64,000 nt of DNA from Chlorokybus atmophyticus (GCA_009103225.1 RHPI01002438.1:932516-996515), one strand, 5' to 3'. Shown: positions 10,501 to 23,190, counted from the first letter of the stretch. The notes: a model not told the origin generated them from the sequence alone. Made by a program: numbers and translations.

Positions 10501-10855
10501 TACCGTATTTACCTGTTCATAGTGCCTCCCTTTCAACATGGTGCCCCCGAGCCTTATTGAGGGGTAATTGTATTTGAGGGGGGCACTCTATTTGGAAGGT
10601 GGCATTGTAATTAAATCACGATTACGCTCACTGATCGTATCTGATGGAATGTAACGTAATCCACCACGGAAGAATATACAACATAACCGTAACCCAATGG
10701 AACTTACGGCATGTTATGCGTAACTCTACAGCAAGGGGCATTTGGTACGAGAAGGGGGCATAATAGAGCCCAACATTGTTGCCCCTCCACAATTACCCCC
10801 CAAAATTCTAGGGGTGATGGAACTAGGGGGGCACTTGAACCGGGTAAGTACGGTA
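10501..10855. mobile_element. MITE-like element with about 26-bp terminal inverted repeats
   Basis: The left end (10501-10526) begins taccgtatttacctgttcat; the right end (10830-10855), read on the minus strand, begins taccgtacttacccggttca. The two match at most positions over 26 bases and both continue into gtgcc. The 355-bp interior is rich in GGGGGCA and TACCCCC runs arranged roughly symmetrically and has no coding capacity. Size and structure suit a non-autonomous DNA transposon. The superfamily is not assigned, and no clear target-site duplication could be confirmed by eye. Confidence 0.65.
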
Positions 10856-12163
10856 GGTGTTTTTGTGATGTAGCACAACGACAACATCACAATGTAATTG
10901 ATGCATAAATCGGTTAATAATACTGAAGATATGATGCTAATAGTATATTATTTTTATGAGTCCACTTGCTTTTTATCTCCATTGCTAGAGCAATCTATGT
11001 AACCATATTTTTGGTTGAAAAAATGTATCTGCACATACAATTTAAGTTACGCAAACACTGGTTACAACATGATTACCGTATACGTTTAATCTAACATTGC
11101 ATGCTTGATAGGGCATTTTAAAGATATCTTCAATCAAGATGTCACGAATGTTTGGCAGCGCCTTCAGTGTGCTGCATCTGTTACGGCCAGCTGAAGTACA
11201 ACTTCCCACGCCCTATACAGATATACTGTATGTCCAGCAACTTCCGGGAAACGGCGCGGCCGCCTGACAGCTGCCCCGCCAAAGCACAGCACTCGCGTTC
11301 CGTACCCACGCTGGGCTGCACGCCGGCCAGCTGGCGTGCGCACCGCCAACATTATGGGGCTGAGAAGCTTACGAAAAGTTTGGTTTAGAAACCCGCCCCA
11401 CCTACCGTACTTGCACGTCGGTCGCATGATGTGATCCACATGATGTGACCGTAAGGTACGTGATAATTTACTCAGGAGCGATTGATGCGGCATGAACCTC
11501 CACGTTCTTTGCCTCCAGGTAGATCGTGCCTAAGGGAGGAGAGGGGTCAGTCGCAACTTGCGAGTCGCAAGTTTCTAGCAGCCTTGCTAAACTGTAGCCA
11601 TCCGTCTGACAGTCAGTGCAGCACGCCATGCATGAAAATGAGTACGGGCAAAAGTGGCATCCTACCCCCTTTACTAGGTCTCGGGGGTAGGCTCCAACTG
11701 TCATGATCCATGACGAAGTAACAACCCGGCGGCGGTCCTTGTGCGCGTCAAAGCAGCGCACAAGTTGCTTGTGCGATGCAGCACGCCTAGCCTAGTAGAC
11801 TACCGGTAGCAACGACGGGTGGCCGCGTGAAGGCAGCAGCGGCAAGCGACAAGACAGGCGCCTACTGCTTTATGCGCGTGTCTTGGTGTGCGGTGCTTGC
11901 ACGCTAGACTGGGGTGTTTGCTGGCCAGCTTGCCTGGCCGGGGCGGAGCGGCGCAAGCGCGGGCTGGGTTCCTCGGGCCGTGGGCGCATCGGTGTAGTCG
12001 TCGACGTTGTGCGACACGCAGTTATTGACGGTGAGGCGGCTGTTTACAGCTGCTCCGCCTTTTTTGGACTGCTCAGCCGTTGAGGAGGCGGCGGCGACGG
12101 CTGCTGCTGCTGCTGCAGCTTAAAGCTTTTTCCGCTGCTGGGTTTGCTGCCCCGTGCACTACA
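10856..12163. other. Intergenic, upstream of the GLG1-type gene
   Basis: Nothing convincingly coding. The last 250 bases are GC-rich with a GCGGCGGC and CTGCTGCTG tract (about 12080-12120) just before the start codon of the next gene. They probably hold its promoter and 5' untranslated region. No TATA box was recognised. Confidence 0.45.
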
Positions 12164-15100
12164 ATGGTGAGTCGAGCGAGCAGCGTTTTTTCGCGATTAG
12201 CGTGTGATCAGTTTGTGTGGGTGCCTTGTGCGTGTGTCGTGTTTGCTGGTTGCTGGAGGTAGTCATGCTGGTTGCTGCCCCCGTGGTCGCCGCAATGCGG
12301 ACAGCGGTAAAGTACTTAGTAAGGTTTTTGTTGACATTGCCTTTTGCTGGCAGGGCGGCCGGCGGCATTGGCACCGGCTGCTGCTGGGACTGTTGGCCGT
12401 GATTGCCGTAACGCTGGTCGTCGCGGAGGAGGCGAACGAGGTTGATGTGTTCGATGACGTATACATGACAGGTAGTGCGTTGCCGTTCGCTCGGACATGT
12501 TTGTCATGCTGCTATGCTCTAATTGGGCCTCACAATGCATGCCTCCAGGTAGCTGTGAAAGGGACATTCAGCTGTTTTGCAAGGGCATCAAGCCTGGGGA
12601 ATCCCGCCTGGCCGATTGCCTTACCAAGCAGCTGAACATCGAAAAGAAAGGCATTGATGATTCAGGTACGTTAGCCCAGCCGCTCGTCTTGACGCAGTCG
12701 GTTAAGTCGGGGCTGTCTATTGTAATGTTGTGCTCAAGCCTGAGTTGCGCAGCCAACATGTTAAGCGACGCCTGTAAGGACGAAGTGCATGAGTTCAAGG
12801 TCGAAAAGTCCAAGGACTTTGCCATCAACACGAAGCTCGGTAAGCATGCTACCCTTCTATCATTCACCTTAGAAAATCCGACATAGCACACCAAATGACA
12901 CGTATGCATATTGTTTGCACTTGACAGCAATCTGTGGTTGGTTGCATGAATCAAACACGGATATAATGGCACTGTAATTCTTGCAGAGGCTGCCTGCAAG
13001 GAACATGTTGTGGGGCTTTGCAGCGACGCGGATCCTCACAAGTTTGGTGCTACCATTGCTTGTCTCAGGTACTAGTTGATGGGGTTCAATGAGGTGCTTC
13101 ACCTTCAATCCTATGTTTAAGCTGACTCTGACTGGCATGCCTGTTCTTTGCAGGGCACACAAAGACAAGCTCAATGATAAGTGCAAAGCTGAGGTATTTC
13201 AGACCATGGAGGAGGCAGCTGACGACTTCACATTGGATGCAGCTCTCAATGAGGCTTGCTCACCTGATGCTAAGAACCTGTGTTCTGATGTGAATCCTGG
13301 GGAGGGTCGTGTGCAGGCTTGCCTGGTGAGTTATCTGCCGCATCTGGAATGCCACCAGCGCAGCTTTTAGTTTCACATGTAATTGCTGTGTAAGCGTATT
13401 AAGTACATTTGCTAGTGGAGGGGTTGTCCATATGTTCGGAGTGTTATGCAGCTTCGAGCAAGAATGTTGTCAGTGTTCACAGCTGAACTGCAATGCCACT
13501 TTCTGCAGAGAAGCAAGCGGGCTCTGCTGTCATGGGAGTGCCAGGAAGAGCTTTTCCGCCAAGAAGTTGAGAATGCAGAGGACATTCGCCTTGATGCACG
13601 GTTAAGGAACGGTGCGTACTTTTGTGCAGTCAGACTGTTGTTGAAACTTGAGTGGTTGGAATACGACTTGTACTTGTGATTATAGCATGCCTCGTGGACA
13701 AGAACAAGTTTTGCGCGGATGTCCCTCCCGGAAATGCCCGTGTCAAGGATTGCCTCGAGGATCATCGTGATGATGCCGACTTTTCGCCAGAGTGGTATGG
13801 CTCAAGTGCTGTGCGCCATGTGTCTGTGCATGCATGGCTTTGAACATTCAGGTAGAACAGTAATTATATACAAATTGTGTGTGCAGCAAAACTGTCTTTG
13901 AGGAGATGATGGAGCGCCGCGCTGCTGACTTCCGTCTTGACCCAGAGCTTACAAAGATGTGTGCTAAAGATATTGAACAGGTATTTACAATTGTTGACTG
14001 TCGCGGTGTACAGCTCCCATGCCAGTCACAGCTGATTGTGGCACACCTCTCCCTGGATCTTTCTGTGGGATGGTTGATCCGATATGCATCGGTTGCCATG
14101 CAGGTATGTGGTTATGAGAAGGACAGTCTCGATGCCGTCGCTGGCTTCGATGGACGAGTTGTTGAGTGCTTGCAAGATTACAAGGCAGAGCTCATCACGC
14201 CTGAGTGCAAAGAGCAAGTGCACAAGTTGACAGAGCGTGCAGCACAAGATGTTCGGTTCGATGAGCCACTAGCCGATGCTTGCTACAGTAAGTGTTCTTG
14301 CTTCAACGAATTGCCATGTGTACTACATGTGAGGTTTGTGAACAGTGCATTATGGCATTGTGTGCAGAGTTCTGCATCATGTTTTTGTCACTCGTGCTGA
14401 TCTTCCATACTCATCATCTGGGCTTGTGATGCAGAGGACCGGACGTCGTTGTGTGGTGACATCCCCCCGGGCAATGCACGCGTCATCCGCTGTTTGCAGG
14501 ATCAACGGGATGCCCTGTCTTTCGAGTGTCGCGCAACTCTCTTTGATCAGGTAAGTACTCATTAACTGGCATGCACATATGCATCATTGATTGCTTGTGC
14601 TGCAACAGAGCAAGATCATTTTCAAGGTTTTGATTAAGGCTGGATGTGCGCTCAGGAAGTCCGCATGGCTGAAGATATTGATTTCAAGATTCCTATGAAG
14701 AAGGCCTGTGAGGCAGAGATTCAGATGTGGTGCAAGAGTGTGGCGCACGGTACGCTGAGTGGGTTGCTTGCTGGTGGCTTTTCATCAAGGATCCGGTTGA
14801 TTGACATATGAAGAAACTCAATGCAAAGTCTGTGTGAATTGCATGTAGGTTTGGCAGGGTCCGCATGCTGTTGTTACAACATACACAACTCATGCACTGC
14901 TTGCTGAACTGTGGGTCAATGGATTGAATATGTTGCCTTAACTGGCTCACAGCTGACTTGCTCATTTGAACAGGCCATGCCCGTGTCATCTCCTGCCTGC
15001 GCGACAAGGTTGATGATGTGGAAATGTCCGAGGAGTGCCAGGCAGAAGTGAAGAGGGATGAGATGATGTCTGCTCAAGGTTCGTGGCGTCGACTCGTAGT

Positions 15101-16701
15101 CATCATCCTTCAGTGTGCATGTGACTCAACTATGCCTGCCTGCAGACTACCGGCTGAACTACCGACTTACACGCGCTTGTGAGATGGACATCGATGAACT
15201 TTGCTCTGACGTGTGTCAGCAGTTCATGGGATCATGCGGTGGAACTGTGCTGGAGTGCCTTGCAGATAACAGGGGCAACATCTCAAGTGATGCTTGCAAG
15301 AAGGAGCTGTTTGCCCTTGAGAAGATGCAGTCGGAGGACTGGCGCAACAATGCTGTACTTGAGAACTTCTGCAAGTAAGTTAGTGTGATTGTTGTTCGGC
15401 AAAGCTTGCCTTGTATGCTGCCTACCCGTTGGTGACTGAACTCGAACTGGATGGCTGTGCAGGGATGATGTTAGCAAGTTCTGCAAGAGCATTGATTCAG
15501 GCGGCGCCCGCGTGCATCGTTGCTTGCAGGATAATCTGGCACAACTGTCCAAGGATTGCCGCAAGGAAGAGTTGAAGTTGATGATTGTGCAGAGTGAAGA
15601 TGTGCGCCTCAGACCCGAGTTGATGAAGTCCTGCGCAGGAGGTAACATGTGCTGCCTTCACTTGGCATGGCAGTTGCAGTCACCAGTAATTGCAGCTACC
15701 AACAGTTGTAGTATCACCTGCACAATGGTGACCAGAAACCATTCGTTGCAACCACCTGACTGAACTGTTTGTCAGAAATGAAGCAGTTTTGCAAGGACAT
15801 TCCTTTTGGCGGAGGCCGCATCTTCAGCTGCCTGGCCACATACATGGGCGAAGTTGGCTTCTCCAGCGCTTGTGAGAAGGAGGTGGTGCGCACAGAGAAA
15901 TGGAGGACATCCAACTACCGTCTGGACCCTGCCGTTGCTCAGGAGTGCCGTGATGACATCAAAGAGTTTTGCGCTGCTGAGGACAAGCAGTCCGCTGTGG
16001 ATGCAGATGCTGACCCGAATCAAGCGATTGTCCTCAAGTGCCTTGTCAATCACGATGAGGAGGTTTTAGAGAACTGTGGTAGAGAGATTGCGCGTGCTGT
16101 AAAGATGGCGCTCTGGATGTACCAGCCCAACAACCCATTGACTGCATCCTGCGATGCCGATATCACCAACAACTGTGGCAAGAACGCCAAGGGCCGGCGC
16201 ATCATGAATAACAACATTGGCGCCAATGGCCGCTGCCTGCTGGAGCGTCTGGACAAGAAGCAGGAAATCTCTCCAGGCTGCAAGGTCCTCATTGAGGCAG
16301 CATCTGACGCAGTAGACCGCCTGCAGGACAACCCTACACTGCCTCTTCATCCTGGCATGGATGTGGATGCCATTGCCTCTCAGATCGAGTCGCATGTACG
16401 TGTCTTGTCGGAAATGCAGGTTTTTTCGGCCCTGTTGTGTGACACAAGGCCTCTCTTGCTAATGTGATATGATGTCTGACCCTGGGTTGATGTGCAGTTG
16501 GAGAGCAAGTTCAACTTCATGAACTACATTCCTGGCAGCAGCAACAACAATGTGCAGCTGACTGGTTGGTTGGCCATTGCCGCGTTGGCGGCGCTGTTCG
16601 TAGTGGTGGTGTTTGGTGCTGCTTATGCGCTGAAGAGATATTACGGGAAGGGCAACACCTACACACTAGTGATGAAGTCCGCCAAGTCCGGAGATGTCTA
16701 A
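12164..16701 (+). CDS. GLG1: Golgi apparatus protein 1-like (GLG1 cysteine-rich repeat) membrane protein
   Basis: Exons: 12164-12166, 12354-12471, 12549-12665, 12753-12839, 12987-13068, 13154-13325, 13509-13611, 13686-13794, 13887-13980, 14104-14287, 14435-14550, 14656-14749, 14974-15078, 15146-15374, 15463-15641, 15776-16395, 16498-16701; 871 residues, in phase throughout. The protein starts MGGRRHWHRLLLGLLAVIAV, a signal peptide. About a dozen cysteine-rich repeats follow, with recurring phrases such as C..D...FC, G.ARV..CL and CK.E (for example LFCKGIKPGESRLADCL). A transmembrane segment (about 826-846) and a short basic tail end the protein. This is the architecture of GLG1/MG-160/ESL-1, a type I protein of the Golgi that binds secreted and membrane cargo. 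The tail KRYYGKGNTYTLVMK is cytosolic. The first coding exon is the ATG alone. A TGTACAT element lies 8 bases after the stop. Confidence 0.93.
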
Positions 16702-17019
16702 AAACGTTTGTACATTTGGTCACTATGTGGCGTACTCTTCTTTCGCGCTGTCTTGAAACAGTTGAACTGGTAAACTCAGGCAAGCAGCCGCAGGTTACAG
16801 GTTGCGCATGGCCAGCGCAGCACGCAGGGACCATGCGTAGCAACAGGTTTTCGTGGCATCAAGTAGCAACACCAGCCGCATGGCTCTAGTAATGGGAATC
16901 GGTTACGCTCTGTAGCTATTGGGTAGGTAATTAGCATTTTTGCCCTGCTTTGTTCAGCTTTGGCGATAATATAGCCGATTGCACCATCAACTAATTGTAT
17001 GCAGCCGTAGTACCCCTCC
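16702..17019. other. 3' flank of the GLG1 gene
   Basis: Likely 3' untranslated region and spacer. No further gene was seen before the assembly gap. Confidence 0.4.
16709..16715 (+). promoter_or_regulatory. TGTACAT element after GLG1 stop (candidate 3' signal or PUF site)
   Basis: TGTACATT follows the TAA by 7 bases. The same heptamer follows the stops of four other genes in this window (20648, 50719 on the minus strand, 55880, 63518). UGUA is bound by cleavage factor Im, and UGUANAUA is the Pumilio/PUF consensus. Which role applies, if any, is inference. Confidence 0.35.
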
Positions 17020-17357
17020 NNNNNNNNNNNNNNNNNNNNNNNNNNNNNNNNNNNNNNNNNNNNNNNNNNNNNNNNNNNNNNNNNNNNNNNNNNNNNNNNN
17101 NNNNNNNNNNNNNNNNNNNNNNNNNNNNNNNNNNNNNNNNNNNNNNNNNNNNNNNNNNNNNNNNNNNNNNNNNNNNNNNNNNNNNNNNNNNNNNNNNNNN
17201 NNNNNNNNNNNNNNNNNNNNNNNNNNNNNNNNNNNNNNNNNNNNNNNNNNNNNNNNNNNNNNNNNNNNNNNNNNNNNNNNNNNNNNNNNNNNNNNNNNNN
17301 NNNNNNNNNNNNNNNNNNNNNNNNNNNNNNNNNNNNNNNNNNNNNNNNNNNNNNNNN
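17020..17357. other. Assembly gap (338 N)
   Basis: An uninterrupted run of N. It borders a (CT)n tract, so the gap probably reflects failure to assemble a long dinucleotide repeat, and its true length is unknown. Confidence 0.98.
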
Positions 17358-17430
<73 letters not shown>

Positions 17431-17457
17431 CTCGCTCTCGCTCTCGCGCGCGCGCTC
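17358..17457. repeat. (CT)n microsatellite with CTCG variants
   Basis: Pure CT dinucleotides from the gap edge to about 17426, then CTCG and CGCG variants to about 17457. The repeat probably extends into the gap. Confidence 0.97.
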
Positions 17458-18899
17458 GGTAGTAGTGAGTGAGATGCGCTGAGTGTACGTTGTACATAGA
17501 ACCTGCGGCGCGTCAGTGCTGCTTGTGCATATATCCACAGCTATACCCTCTGGTGTAATCAGTTTTGATGGGCATGCATGTACAAAAGATGCACGGTGGA
17601 CTATGTGCTTTGCTTGCCGCAAGGTAGATAGATGGGGTATATGTTTAACCATAAGTGTGGTTAACTATACCTCATATATGTGTATACATGGTTTGTCTTG
17701 ATCTAACTATCGCACTAGCGCTCATTCACTTGGTGTTTGCTCCTCTCCATAACTTTACTTGCCTCTCCTTTTATCTTTGAAAGATGTAGCAATTTCTATG
17801 TAGCAAATATAAGTTGTGTATTTGTCACAGCCCACTCGAGCATAAAAGAGTTATTGCTTTTATGGTCGTTTTGTGGTTATATAATGTACCTTCCTGTTAC
17901 ATCCCCCCCCACTTAAGAACGCTGACGTCCTCGGCAGCTGGCCATCAGCTGGGGAATTTTCCCAGGGGTTTGCTAGGGTCGGCCACCGGCCCCACCGGCA
18001 AAGACCGGCTAAATTAGGCCCATACCGGTTAACGCGCGCATAGCGCGCCGTTAACGGCCCCACACAGGTCGCATCGAGCACATCAACAAGAATATATACT
18101 TCCCAAGCTGGTACATGTAAACATTGCTCTGCTCGTCTATTGCCAGTCTCAGTCTGCCCGATGTCTTTTCACAGAGGTGCACATAAGCCCAATCTCCAGA
18201 ATACGATTGTTGTGCTTAGCAAAGTACACACAATCACTCTAAGTGCTTGAGTCACCGTGGTTGTGATATATCTTGAATGATTTCGCATGGTATAACACAT
18301 TTTATCATCAGTATTGGCCATATGCTGTGCCAGCTTGCACTGAAATCCCATGATTTCAACCTACGCAAGAGTAACAATTCATTATGACAAAATAACATCA
18401 TTGCTAATTGCTGATCGTTCAACGACACTTGACTATACTTGACAATGTGCAAGGTGCGCTTGAGCTGCACAACTTTCTGATGGCAATAGAGAGTGTGTAG
18501 TTTTAGTCAGTCAGCAGAAGATGTGCAGCAGCAAAATTAGGGTTTGCACGTCGCTAGTATCGCTACAACCAGTCGCAACGACAGCTGCGGTACGACACCC
18601 CTGGTCCATGTTGTCGCTTACGGGCGGGCGGCGGCGGCGGCGACGACAACGGTGACGTGGGAGCTGGAGGTGGCAAGACTTTGCTGCTCAACAGTAGAAA
18701 CCCTACAGCATTGCTTGTGTGCTTTGCCACAAGCTTGCGGGAACAGGGCGCTTTAGAGTGCCAGTGTGAGCGTTAGCAGGTCAACAGTGAGCCCACTGCT
18801 TGAGCAGTCGGTGGTTGGACCGCCGTCAGGCGAGGCCAGGCCAGCCCGGAGCAGGCCAGGGTAGGGGAAGGCAGGCCGGTGAGAGAAGAGAGAAGAAAG
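17458..18899. other. Intergenic, upstream of the PP6-type phosphatase gene
   Basis: No gene recognised. Features seen: a C8 run near 17904; repeated ACCGG words and a hairpin built on ggttaacgcgcgc / gcgcgccgttaac at about 18027-18057; a GCGGCGGCGGCG tract at about 18629-18642; and a purine-rich leader (gagagaagagagaagaaaga) just before the start codon at 18900. Confidence 0.5.
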
Positions 18900-20615
18900 A
18901 TGGGTCTGGCGCTGGAGGAGTGGGCGGCGAAGGTGAGGAAGTGCGAGTATTTGGCTGAGGACGAGCTGAAGGCGCTCTGCGAGCACGTGAAGGGCATCCT
19001 GGTGGAGGAGAGCAACGTGCAGCCGGTGAACAGCCCCGTGACGGTGTGCGGCGACATCCATGGGCAGTTCCATGACCTGCTGAAGCTGTTCGAGACGGGG
19101 GGGCAGTGCCCGAGCACCGCCTACATCTTCATGGGGGACTTCGTGGACAGGGGCTACAACAGCCTGGAGGTGTTCACTACGCTGATGCTGCTCAAGGCGA
19201 GGTTCCCCGCGCATGTCACGCTGCTGAGAGGCAATCACGAGAGCAGGCAGATCACGCAGGTGTATGGCTTCTATGACGAGTGCCAGCGCAAGTATGGCAA
19301 CGCCAACGCATGGCGCTACTGCACAGCTGTGTTTGACTACCTCACACTCTCCGCAATTATTGACGGACGCGTCCTATGCGTGCATGGAGGACTCTCACCC
19401 GACATTCGCACACTCGACCAGGTTTGCCCCTTATGTAACGCCACTCACAGCTTGTTTAATTGTGTGCCACAATGCAAAGCAGCTTGCACTTTGTCAAGTG
19501 AGTCTTGCAAGTGGTAACAGTCACAGTAATCTTATACAAGTGATAGGAGTTACAGTAATTGCAGAATTGACTCTTGGACATTATTGGGGGGGGGCAAAAC
19601 GACTGCAACGGGACGCATTGATGGTATTTGCATGCAGCTGACAGGTAAGCTGTAGGTTTTAAGCTCTCACTCTGCCATTGCAGGTGCGGACTATTGACCG
19701 GTTGTGCGAGATTCCTCATGAAGGACCGTTTTGCGGTGAGCACTGGTCATGCATTGGGGTGTGTTCAAAGACTTTCTTGTACTCGCCTGGCTGAGTCAGT
19801 GGTTGGCACAGATCTGATGTGGAGTGATCCGGAAGAAATTGATACATGGGCGGTGAGCCCGCGCGGAGCAGGCTGGTTGTTTGGGGCGCGCGTGACAACA
19901 GAGGTACATCATTGTCCGATTGCATGCCACTGTTGGTTTAACAAGCACGCTGGGTGCATGCAGTTGGTGCCATAAGGTCAGTACATAGAAATTGACGCGC
20001 TTGTCAACAAGACATGTGCGCATAGATTTCAGAATGTGATAATTGCAACACCCTGCATGTCACAAGCATTACATACTGTGCGCTGCAGCCGGCTGTAGTC
20101 CTTTTTAAGTCACCTATATCTGGATTGCATGGTAGGTAGGTTTGCTACATTAAGTCATGTTTGATCACACCCATGAGTACTCACTGATTGGTTGTGGGCC
20201 GCAGTTCAATCACATAAACAGCTTGGACTTGATATGTCGAGCGCATCAGCTGGTGCAGGAGGGGCTGAAGTACATGTTCCCAGATAAATCTCTGGTTACG
20301 GTCAGTACATGCATAGTTCTTGCGGCTTATATACGAGACAAAGTGCTCATGAGCATGCAGGCGTTACTCACATTCTGTATGTTGCAGGTGTGGTCAGCGC
20401 CAAACTACTGCTATCGGTGTGGCAATGTTGCTTCAATACTCTGCTTTGATGAGAAGATGGTGAGAGCTGAAACTTTTGAACTTAGTGTTACCCCGCATGA
20501 TATGAAATTAACTGTTATACTGCATTCACAGGAACGAACGGTCAAGTACTTCAGGGAAACAGAGGAGAACAACACGATGATGGCGCCTCGCGTCGCAGTC
20601 CCATACTTCTTGTAG
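18900..20615 (+). CDS. FYPP: Serine/threonine protein phosphatase PP6-type catalytic subunit (FyPP/SIT4 class)
   Basis: Exons: 18900-19421, 19684-19735, 19812-19903, 20205-20300, 20388-20459, 20532-20615; 305 residues, the usual size. Metal-binding phosphatase motifs are intact: GDIHG (51-55), GDFVDRG (79-85), RGNHE (110-114), and HGG and the later histidine blocks. The phrases [14 protein letters not shown] and [15 protein letters not shown], the N-terminal sequence and the C-terminal PYFL fit the PP6 (plant FyPP, yeast Sit4) branch of the PP2A group. The C-terminal leucine is the site of carboxymethylation in this group. The enzyme removes phosphate from serine or threonine in complexes with SAPS-type subunits; in plants it acts on auxin carriers and light signalling, which is not testable here. 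The start ATG is the first in frame after a G-A-rich leader. TGTACAT lies 33 bases after the stop. Confidence 0.96.
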
Positions 20616-22593
20616 ATGTCTGTTGTGCTATACCTGTAGCATAGTGTTGTACATTTAGTTGCCATGCTATGTATTGGTACATGCGCTTGCACGCCAATTT
20701 ACCTACGAATTGTCATACAAGTTAACAAGTTTGCTGCAAATGAAGGATTACACCTAGTGTTTAATCAACAGCAGTTTACAGGTACATCACGTGTCAGCTG
20801 ATGCCAGAAGTATGCCTTGGTCGGCCGGTACCATCAAGCAGCAAGTTTAAATATGATTGCTGACTGGTGATGTGCATAAGGGAAGCCATTGCTTATACGT
20901 AGTGGACTGAGTTAAGTTAACATCCTCTCTCAGGACTCTTCGCGATGCATACAATTTTGTGTGGTCCTTAGGCAGTTTGATCGGTTGGTCTGCTGCCTGC
21001 CTTGGCCAGCATTTGCGTTACACATAGGATACAAAAAATGCAAGAAGAAACTCGCACATGCAAATCAACGTGAACATGCAATGGTATATAGAGTAGGAAT
21101 TGATCTTAGGCCCTTCATGTAGTAACTCTCTCGCCTGTCCCGCTGCTGCGTGATGTGTATCCTGGCTATTGTTAGCTTCAACAGGTCACATCAACACTCT
21201 ACTACTGTGAACGTGTGTGCTCACATATCCACATACAATGCTATTGCGTCCGCACATCAGGACTAGCAACGGAAGGCGTGCTTAATATATGCTCTACACA
21301 TGGTGTATGTCAGTAAGAATCTGCTTGTTTGGCGGCCTGGCTGGAGTGTGTGCATTTAGCGCATGTGTAGAATACATGCAATGGTGTGCATGTGGCAAAG
21401 CCTATTAGATAAATACATGTTTGGCAGCTTGCTCATTGTGGGGTGTTGCTTCAGGTGAGGCGCTGTTCCTACTTGCTGCCTGCCCTGCCTTGCTGAGCGT
21501 GCTGCTGTGGAGCCCAGCACACGCCTTGCTTTGCCATTGCCTTGCCTTGCCTATGTAGGCTGATCTGAGTAGCAGATGCAAGGCACAGCAGCAGGAGCAG
21601 AGGCAAGATAGGGCTTTATTCCAACAGGGGCGTACACTAACTACGTGCTTTTACCTGAGTGCGTGCAAGTGGGGCTGAGGGGTGGGTAGGATAGCGCAGC
21701 AAGACAAGGCAGCAAGCACACCAACCTATAGCAACAGGCGCGAGTGGTTAGACCAGGTAGGTAGGCCAGCAACCGCAACAGCAAAGCAGGGCGAGGGGGA
21801 TGGTGGGATGGTGGTTCGGGTGCAGTGTGCTGTGCAGTCGCAGATGTCTAACAGTTAACTTGCAACTTGTGTCGTCTGTCCGATTGTCTGATTGTTGAGC
21901 TTGTTAGCACGGTGTTGTTGTCGTGCCATAGTCTTTGGCTATATTTGTGCCCTCAATGCGCATCCCCAACCACTCGGTAAGCCCAGGCCTAAGAACATCA
22001 ACTGGCACACTCGTAACGACTTCTAGGTAGGCACCACAGGCACGGTTACCGAGTAGGTAGCTACGCATGCTAGCAGATTGGTGTGCATGTGCATGTGCAT
22101 TGGTGCATGTGCATGTTCTTTTCCATCATGCTGCAGTGTACCGGTATGCCTGGGCAAGGCAGTGCATAGCTGGGCGTGCTCTTGCGTATCAGCAGTGCAT
22201 AAGTGACGTTAGGACAATATCTTTAATCAACAAACGCGCAAGTGCTCGTTACCAAGGAGCATGTTATGTACTTGTGTACCTGTCAAGCGCTTGTTGATAT
22301 CTGGTACACCCAGCGCCCCATGCTTATGCAATCCTTCTAACCTGCACTATACAAGCGCCCATGCTCCCCTGCAGAAGCAACCAAAAGCATGCAGATTGAA
22401 CACATCACAGCACAAGGTGGTGAAGCCGTAGTGAAATGGTCACGCAGTTGTTGTACTACTGCAATAGTGAATTACACCGTGCCCGGGGCTCCAAGCTTCA
22501 TGGCTCCCTATGCTCGCAGTCAGCAGACTTGACAACAACCACATGGCTTAAGTGGCATCTTCCCCGCACAGCAGCCAATAAAGGACGCGCTGC
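20616..22593. other. Intergenic, no gene recognised
   Basis: Short C/T/G-rich duplicated words (ccttgcttgcctgcc type) occur around 21440-21560, and gcatgtgcatgtgc repeats near 22085-22115. No open frame with recognisable domains and no RNA gene. Confidence 0.5.
20648..20654 (+). promoter_or_regulatory. TGTACAT element after phosphatase stop
   Basis: TTGTACATTTAG, 33 bases after the TAG. One of five such elements near stop codons in this window. The role as a poly(A) or PUF element is inferred. Confidence 0.35.
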
Positions 22594-23190
22594 TTAGTTC
22601 AGGGCGCCACCTGCATTTTCCAACATATCCAAAAACGGCATCGGGCTTAACGATATCCCACTTTGCATTGTCAACCCTTGGAACCTGTCGTGGCTTTCCT
22701 TCACATGCAGCAACTCTCCGTCTGCAACTCTCATGGCAAATGAATAGTCGCGATATTCGCACTCCCCCAATTCATCCCTCAGCTTCAGCCGTACGGCGAG
22801 CTCATCATCACGGACATAATTTATGAGGAGGAACTGGCAGCGAAAGGGTTCGCATTCCCTCCAATATGGCGCGCCATATGTTGTAAACAGATTACTATCC
22901 CCTCGCATAGACATGCAGAAGCCACCAACGAGAACTTGTGACTGCGCCTTCACTTCTTGCATGCGATCGTGGCACATGCGCACGAGGGACTTCAACTCCT
23001 TATGCATGTTGGCTGGCCACCGCTGCCGGTAGTACTCATCCTCCACATCCGCAGCTGCTTGTCTCCAGGTCCTGTTCACGCAGGCGGCCATCGCTCGCGC
23101 TCGCGGGCTCAACTGCTTCATGATAGTGAACAACAGGTGGCCACTTGATGTTACAACTTCGGATGGCATGAGACAGCTTGCTGCTTGCAT
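22594..23190 (-). CDS. F-box-like protein, family copy A
   Basis: Single-exon frame. The start at 23190 (MQAASCLMPSEVV) is preferred because it aligns with the start of the related gene at 33881; an upstream ATG at 23247 in the same frame would add 19 residues. Residues about 15-60 read LLFTIMKQLSPRARAMAACVNRTWRQAAADVEDEYYRQRW, the pattern of an F-box (L..I...LSP.....A.VN..WR......Y..RW), the domain that links substrate receptors to SKP1 in SCF ubiquitin ligases. The rest (to 198 residues) has no recognised substrate-binding domain but is conserved with the other two copies (for example FAMRVADGELLHVKE). Function as a ubiquitin-ligase receptor is inferred from the F-box only. Confidence 0.72.
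   Translation of the reverse strand: MQAASCLMPSEVVTSSGHLLFTIMKQLSPRARAMAACVNRTWRQAAADVEDEYYRQRWPANMHKELKSLVRMCHDRMQEVKAQSQVLVGGFCMSMRGDSNLFTTYGAPYWRECEPFRCQFLLINYVRDDELAVRLKLRDELGECEYRDYSFAMRVADGELLHVKESHDRFQGLTMQSGISLSPMPFLDMLENAGGALN

Noticed and set aside
16979-17652. Open frames across the N gap and (CT)n
   Set aside because: The frame continuity is created by unknown bases and a dinucleotide repeat; there is no coding evidence.
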